Shown piece by piece: positions 15,659-19,266 of a stretch of 19,266 bases of DNA. The notes beneath the pieces are model-generated. The model worked only from the letters and a program-made list of their open reading frames with translations. It was not told the DNA's origin and did not search any database. Each line of letters starts with the position of its first letter. Positions within the stretch are counted from its first letter, which is position 1. The DNA is from Haliscomenobacter sp038240665 (GTDB lineage: Bacteria > Bacteroidota > Bacteroidia > Chitinophagales > Saprospiraceae), in NCBI GenBank assembly GCA_038240665.1, contig JBBRGN010000061.1, positions 1 to 19,266 on the forward strand, in the 5' to 3' direction. Both the position numbers and the translations under genes were made by a program.

Positions 15659-15817
15659 ATGAAACCATTTAGTCTAAGCATTCCTACGATGTTGATGCGT
15701 TTTTTCTTAATGATGATCCTCGTTATCATTGCCGGATTCACTCATCAGTGGTGGATTGCCGCAATAGGTGGAGCCATTTTCATTTTTTCTTTGCTTGGGT
15801 ATACTTGGAAAAAATAA
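15659..15817 (+). CDS. Small membrane protein of 52 residues
   Basis: A short reading frame, ATG at 15659 to TAA at 15815-15817, encoding MKPFSLSIPTMLMRFFLMMI, then LVIIAGFTHQWWIAAIGGAI and FIFSLLGYTWKK. It has a polar N-terminus, two hydrophobic segments (about 11-26 and 31-47) separated by THQWW, and a basic C-terminus, so it is likely an inner-membrane helical hairpin. The composition is that of a real membrane peptide rather than a random frame, an intergenic leader precedes it, and a perfect terminator follows 19 bases after the stop. No family was recognised. It sits next to the two-component operon, in convergent orientation, but no functional link can be shown. Confidence 0.6.
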   Translation: MKPFSLSIPTMLMRFFLMMILVIIAGFTHQWWIAAIGGAIFIFSLLGYTWKK

Positions 15818-15836
15818 GATTGATGCAGAAAGATAG

Positions 15837-15894
15837 AAAAAACGAAGACGCCAGTTTTGGTAGGGCGGTTGCTCTTTGGGCGTCTTCGTTTTTT
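15837..15894. terminator. Perfect 16-bp bidirectional terminator
   Basis: Arms 15837-15852 and 15879-15894 pair perfectly over 16 bp (A6-CGAAGACGCC with its complement), around a 26-base loop. The A tract on one side and T tract on the other allow use by the small gene (plus) and the response-regulator gene (minus), whose stop codon overlaps the stem by one base. Confidence 0.85.
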
Positions 15895-16943
15895 TAACTG
15901 GGCATATTGGCCAACTTGGTCTTATCTTTGATGATGATGGCTCCATCGTTGATCTCAATGTAGCCATCTTGTTTGAATTCGGTCAAGGTACGGATCACAC
16001 TTTCTTTTGCGGTACCGACAATACGCGCTAGGTCATCGCGCAGCACATTGATTTCATTTTTGCCTTCCTTCTCTGCCAACAACAAAACGGCATCAGCTAC
16101 CCTTTTACGAACGGAATGATAGGCTAGTTGTAGCAGTTGCTCCTCTTTTTCGCTGATCTCGTTGGCCAGCATGCTGATCAATTGGTGAGATACGTCGCGG
16201 TTGGCAAAAAGCAAGGCCATGAAATCAGCCTTGGGAATCCAAGCGATTTCGCAATCTTCCAAAGCGGCGGCAGTATCAGAATATACGCTGTCTTTGATCA
16301 AATCCACATAACCCAAGAAATCACCTTCTTTGTAGATGTCGATGATGTATTCCTTACCACTATCGCTGGTTTTAAAGCTTTTGATTTTACCACTTTTTAC
16401 AAAAAAAAGATAGCGCGGATAATCGCTCTCCTCGTAGATGAGTTCGCGTTTTTTGTATTTTTTGATTTTGCGTTCGCCAGATAATTTTTTGAGTTCTTCG
16501 TAGCCTTTTGCGGTATTGATAAAAGTGCTAAGTCCTTGTTCGGTTTTGTCGAATTGTTTGCGCAGCAGGCTACTCTTGCGCAAGCGGGTTTCGATTACTT
16601 CCAGCAACTCATCTTTGTAAAACGGTTTGGTGATGTAATCATCAGCCCCTAAGTTCATCCCTCTGCGGATGTCGTTTTTTTCGGTTTTTGCCGTTAAAAA
16701 AACAAAGGGGATCGCCGCCGTGTCTGGTTTTTTGCTTAATATATTGAGCACTCCAAACCCATCTAAGCGCGGCATCATTACATCACAGAGAATGAGATCA
16801 GGAATCTCTTTTTGGGCAAGTTCCACCCCTACATTGCCATCCTCAGCAGTAAAAACCTGATAACCTGCCAAGAGCAAAATTTCTTCTAAGTTCTCGCGTA
16901 CTTCGAGATTGTCTTCAACAATTAGAATTTTTTGCTTGTCCAT
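15894..16943 (-). CDS. Receiver domain fused to CRP/FNR-family DNA-binding regulator
   Basis: A 349-residue response regulator. Residues 4-122 are a canonical receiver: acidic pair E10-D11, phosphoacceptor Asp54 (LILCDVMMPRLDG), Thr84 (FLTAKT) and Lys106 (DYITKPF). Residues about 155-250 are a cyclic-nucleotide-binding-like beta-roll (RELIYEESDYPRYLFFVKSGKIKSFKT), but the cAMP-contact motif G-E-x5-R is replaced by GDFLGYVDLIKDSVYSD, so cAMP binding is unlikely. Helices about 250-290 resemble the CRP dimer helix. Residues 298-340 are the CRP-type winged helix-turn-helix, LRDDLARIVGTAKESVIRTLTEFKQDG, with E314 and R318 at the positions of FNR Glu209 and Arg213. No FNR iron-sulfur cysteines are seen. 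It lies 11 bases downstream of the kinase gene, so it is very likely its partner. Confidence 0.92.
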   Translation of the reverse strand: MDKQKILIVEDNLEVRENLEEILLLAGYQVFTAEDGNVGVELAQKEIPDLILCDVMMPRLDGFGVLNILSKKPDTAAIPFVFLTAKTEKNDIRRGMNLGADDYITKPFYKDELLEVIETRLRKSSLLRKQFDKTEQGLSTFINTAKGYEELKKLSGERKIKKYKKRELIYEESDYPRYLFFVKSGKIKSFKTSDSGKEYIIDIYKEGDFLGYVDLIKDSVYSDTAAALEDCEIAWIPKADFMALLFANRDVSHQLISMLANEISEKEEQLLQLAYHSVRKRVADAVLLLAEKEGKNEINVLRDDLARIVGTAKESVIRTLTEFKQDGYIEINDGAIIIKDKTKLANMPS

Positions 16944-16954
16944 AATGCCTTTAT

Positions 16955-18637
16955 TTAATTTGGCGCAGATTGCAAAGGTATTTCAATAAAAAAGGTAGAG
17001 CCCTTTCCCAATTCGCTGGAAAAATGGATTTGTCCTTGCAACAACTCCAAGTAGCGTTTTACAATATGAAGACCAAGACCAGTACCTTGAATGTTCTCTA
17101 CATTGTGTGCGCGAAAAAAGCGGCTAAACAAATGGCGTTGATCTTCTTCAGGGATTCCGATGCCATGATCCTGAACGGAGATATAAAGCCTAGCATGCTC
17201 TATTTTAAGCGCACAATCTATGGGTTTGTTGGGTTCTGAATATTTAATGGCATTAGAAATCAAGTTGAAAAGGATGTTTTTCAACAACCGATCATCAAGG
17301 AAAAGCTTGGTTTCTGGTTCTATATTACTCAAGTGGCGCAGTTCCTGGCCAGGCTTGAGCATACCGTGCATTTCATCCATCACCTCCTCACAAAACTCGA
17401 AGAGGTTGAATTCAGAAAAAATGGCTTGCACTTTCCCCTCTTCCAATTTGCTCAAAGAAAGGAAATCATTGAGGATATTGGTCAAGTTACTCACCGCTGA
17501 TTTGATCCGGGATGTATGTTTGAGGCGTTTGTCGTGCTGTAATTCCGAGGTATAAGCTTCAATGAGATCGGCAGAAGAAAGGATGGTACTTAACGGCGTT
17601 CGAAACTCGTGAGAAGCCATGGATACAAACCGCGACTTGAGCGTGCTCAACTCTTTTTCAATCTCATAAGCTTTGCGCAATTCACTTTCGCTATGCCGCA
17701 AAGCTTTTTCAACCGTCTTGCGTTCTTGAATTTCGACTTCTAATTTTTTATTGATCTTCAGCAGTTGATTGACTGCCATTGCCAGTTCTTCGGTACGTTG
17801 TTCTACGCGTTGTTCGAGTTCCTGGTTCATTTCCAGGATCCGATTTTCGGCAGCCCACTGCTCCGTGATGTCAACGCCCGAGCTCAATACAGAAACTACG
17901 CGCTGCTGCTCGTCGTGCAGCAGCGCACTGCGCCAAGCGATCAAACGCGACTGTCCAGTATGAGCAATAATGCTGTTTTCAAAATAATCAAGCCTTTCGC
18001 TATTTCCGTTGATGATTTCGTGAAAAAAGGCTTGCATTTTTTCTTGTTGATCGGGCTGTATCACCTGTTGAAACCAGTTTTTACCAATCAAGGATTCGCC
18101 CGTTTTCCCCAACAATGCCTCACCGATTTTATTGATATTGACCACTAAGCCCGTTCTATCCAGTACCACATTAATGGTATTGGCCAAGTCGAAGTACATC
18201 TGCGCTTTTTCCTTTTCCTGAAGTAGCGCTCGTTCGGCAGCTTTTTCTTTGGTGAGATCCTGAACAATCCCCGTAAACACCCGGCGATCAGGCAAAACTA
18301 CTTCACTGATACTCAAGCGCAAAGGAAACTTGGTACCATCTTTTCTTTGTCCGTGCACCTCTCTCCCGATGCCAATGATCTTTTTTACACCTGAATGTAG
18401 GTAGTTCATCAAATAGTGATCATGCTCTTGATGATAGGGAGTAGGCATGAGGGTATTGACGTTTTGGCCTAACATTTCTGCTTCGGCAAAACCAAAAATA
18501 TGGCATGCTGCCTCATTGACTAGCTCCATCGAGCCGCGTTCATCGATGATGATGATCCCGTCAGTTGCGGATTTGATGATGCCTTCCAATCGCAATGCGG
18601 CTTCGAAATGGTGTTGTGTTTTGGCTGTATGCTCCAA
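16955..18637 (-). CDS. FixL-like PAS-PAS sensor histidine kinase
   Basis: A soluble 560-residue histidine kinase with no membrane helix. PAS1 (about 17-130) is FixL-like: GQNVNTLMPTPYHQEHDHYL, KKIIGIGREVHGQRKDG and FPLRLSISE align with the FixL haem-PAS, His72 falling on the proximal haem ligand (BjFixL His200) and Arg92 on Arg220; Arg206 becomes Asn78 and His214 becomes Lys86. PAS2 spans about 145-260. A coiled coil (265-335) leads to the kinase: H-box SMASHEFRTPLS with His343, N-box Asn462, G1 DHGIGI (490), F-box RFFRA and G2 GTGLGL (518). No ATG lies between the upstream in-frame stop (18677-18679) and the PAS domain; TTG at 18637 is the likely start. Its own promoter candidate is TACCTTTC at 18660-18667 (minus). 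Confidence 0.9.
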   Translation of the reverse strand: MEHTAKTQHHFEAALRLEGIIKSATDGIIIIDERGSMELVNEAACHIFGFAEAEMLGQNVNTLMPTPYHQEHDHYLMNYLHSGVKKIIGIGREVHGQRKDGTKFPLRLSISEVVLPDRRVFTGIVQDLTKEKAAERALLQEKEKAQMYFDLANTINVVLDRTGLVVNINKIGEALLGKTGESLIGKNWFQQVIQPDQQEKMQAFFHEIINGNSERLDYFENSIIAHTGQSRLIAWRSALLHDEQQRVVSVLSSGVDITEQWAAENRILEMNQELEQRVEQRTEELAMAVNQLLKINKKLEVEIQERKTVEKALRHSESELRKAYEIEKELSTLKSRFVSMASHEFRTPLSTILSSADLIEAYTSELQHDKRLKHTSRIKSAVSNLTNILNDFLSLSKLEEGKVQAIFSEFNLFEFCEEVMDEMHGMLKPGQELRHLSNIEPETKLFLDDRLLKNILFNLISNAIKYSEPNKPIDCALKIEHARLYISVQDHGIGIPEEDQRHLFSRFFRAHNVENIQGTGLGLHIVKRYLELLQGQIHFSSELGKGSTFFIEIPLQSAPN

Positions 18638-18691
18638 TGCCGTTGCTGATTTTATTTCGGAAAGGTAAGGAAATTGCTAGTAAAGCTTTTT

Positions 18692-18703
18692 TTGTAAAAA
18701 TCA
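18692..18703. promoter_or_regulatory. Weak FNR/CRP-like half-dyad
   Basis: TTGT-AAAA-ATCA keeps one half (ATCA) of the TGAT-N4-ATCA dyad and shares TAAAAATCACT (18695-18705) with the better site at 18718-18728, 23 bp away. It lies about 43 bp upstream of the presumed kinase transcription start. It may be a second operator. Confidence 0.3.
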
Positions 18704-18714
18704 CTTCCTAAAGA

Positions 18715-18726
18715 TGATAAAAATCA
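18715..18726. promoter_or_regulatory. FNR-like operator in the divergent region
   Basis: TGAT-AAAA-ATCA is a perfect dyad with the spacing and core of the FNR/FixK box (TTGAT-N4-ATCAA); the outer bases are A and C instead of T and A. Its centre (18720.5) is about 41-43 bp upstream of the presumed start of the stress-protein gene, the class II activator position. The adjacent REC-CRP regulator has the matching E-x3-R recognition helix. Confidence 0.5.
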
Positions 18727-18748
18727 CTAACCATTAATAGGGCTTTTT

Positions 18749-18756
18749 TGACTTTG
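18749..18756 (+). promoter_or_regulatory. Likely -7 element of the stress-protein gene
   Basis: TGACTTTG matches TAnnTTTG at seven of eight positions. There is no TTG at -33; the FNR-like dyad lies there instead, as expected for an activator-dependent promoter. Transcription would start near 18762, leaving a leader of about 90 bases. Confidence 0.35.
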
Positions 18757-18851
18757 CACCAAGTTATTTTCAATTAAGCACTTTGCCTTAGTGAATGGCA
18801 GACTTTTGATCCACCTTATTACAGGCATGGCGTATAGCTAGTTATTAATGG

Positions 18852-19266
18852 ATGAACAACCGAAATGATCAACAATTGAACCACCGGATTTTGCTACTGG
18901 GGATCGGAGCGGCAAAGGATCGGACGCTGAAGGCTAATCTTTTGATTGCTTTGAATCGGTTGAAGATCATTCTGCCCATTGAGGAGGTCTCTGATCTAGA
19001 TTTGTTGTTGGCTTATGGCATTACGGGTATACCCGCATTAATCATTGATGAAAAAGTCGTCTTCCAAAAGATTGTACCCAGCGTAGATGAATTGATCGTG
19101 GTCCTCCAGGTATTGCTACAAACCGAAACCAGAGATCCACTACACTTTCACAACCTAGTGGTGCCAACCGATTTTTCAGCAGCTTCGGAAAATGCTTTTT
19201 CCTATGCCGTTTTACTAGCCCACGAACTAAATGCTTCCGTGCGTTTAATCCACATCCAAGATCCAG
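18852..19266 (+). CDS. Thioredoxin_3-like domain fused to universal stress protein, 5' part
   Basis: An incomplete gene running off the right edge; 138 codons are visible. Residues 11-90 (HRILLLGIGAAKDRTLKANL, then GITGIPALIIDEKVVFQKIVPSVDEL) resemble the small archaeal-type thioredoxin_3 (redox-active disulfide) fold, including the cis-proline IP at 60-61. The CxxC positions, usually G-C-x-x-C, are Ala20 and Asp23, so it should not be a thiol-disulfide enzyme. From about 100, HNLVVPTDFSAASENAFSYAVLLAHELNASVRLIHIQDP begins a UspA-type nucleotide-binding domain; its C-terminal G-x2-G-x9-G loop would lie outside the window. ATG 18852 is chosen because the ATG at 18848 stops after six codons. 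It is divergent from the kinase operon, with an FNR-like dyad between them. Confidence 0.8.
   Translation, partial: MNNRNDQQLNHRILLLGIGAAKDRTLKANLLIALNRLKIILPIEEVSDLDLLLAYGITGIPALIIDEKVVFQKIVPSVDELIVVLQVLLQTETRDPLHFHNLVVPTDFSAASENAFSYAVLLAHELNASVRLIHIQDP

Noticed and set aside
17765..18148. A 127-residue plus-strand frame inside the kinase gene
   Set aside because: It is antisense to the PAS2 and coiled-coil coding sequence and shows no family pattern.
18848..18868. ATG at 18848 as start of the stress-protein gene
   Set aside because: That frame ends in TGA after six codons; the ATG at 18852 opens the long frame.
1..19266. CRISPR arrays, insertion sequences, phage or toxin-antitoxin genes
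   Set aside because: No regularly spaced repeats, transposase or integrase motifs, terminal inverted repeats or toxin-antitoxin pairs were seen.

Overview
The window is a piece of a Bacteroidota chromosome, most likely from the Saprospiria (Haliscomenobacter/Lewinella-like; the lineage is inferred, not tested). The evidence is a type IX secretion C-terminal sorting domain on one protein, promoters of the TTG-N20-TAnnTTTG type, A-rich leaders with weak or absent Shine-Dalgarno sequences, and secreted BNR-repeat proteins.

Layout. 1-1878: end of the ribosomal protein operon, rpsI (partial)-rpsB-tsf, closed by a strong terminator. 2095-4265: pyrH facing a single-chain Fe-S L-serine ammonia-lyase. 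4377-8406: a small secreted CAP-domain protein and a 1078-residue secreted BNR/sortilin-like propeller protein, each followed by a hairpin terminator. 8488-12662: a flavin-binding pyridoxamine-phosphate-oxidase-like protein (minus), a DUF1304 membrane protein (plus), a RidA enamine deaminase and an RsmB/NSUN-type RNA cytosine methyltransferase (minus, one operon), and a T9SS-exported BNR protein (minus). 12663-13341: a decayed 62-codon C-terminal fragment of an NADP/F420-type oxidoreductase, a tRNA-Gln(UUG) with a textbook Bacteroidota promoter, and a shared terminator. 13342-15817: HemJ, a membrane-anchored alpha/beta hydrolase, an outer-membrane beta-barrel protein, and a 52-residue two-helix membrane protein.

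15894-19266 is the most interesting part: a sensor histidine kinase whose first PAS domain is FixL-like and keeps the positions of the FixL haem histidine and a haem-pocket arginine; directly downstream, a receiver-CRP/FNR fusion regulator with an FNR-like E-x3-R recognition helix; and, divergent from them, a truncated gene for a thioredoxin_3-like domain (both CxxC cysteines lost) fused to a universal stress protein domain. The 214-bp divergent region carries an FNR-like dyad (TGAT-N4-ATCA) and a weaker copy 23 bp away, placed about 41-43 bp upstream of the likely start sites of the two divergent promoters. I propose a self-contained oxygen or redox sensing module: FixL-like kinase to REC-FNR regulator to stress protein, with autoregulation. 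Each part belongs to a known family; the arrangement, the operators and the haem binding are inference.

No CRISPR array, insertion sequence, integrase, phage gene or restriction system was found. The first half is conserved housekeeping sequence.
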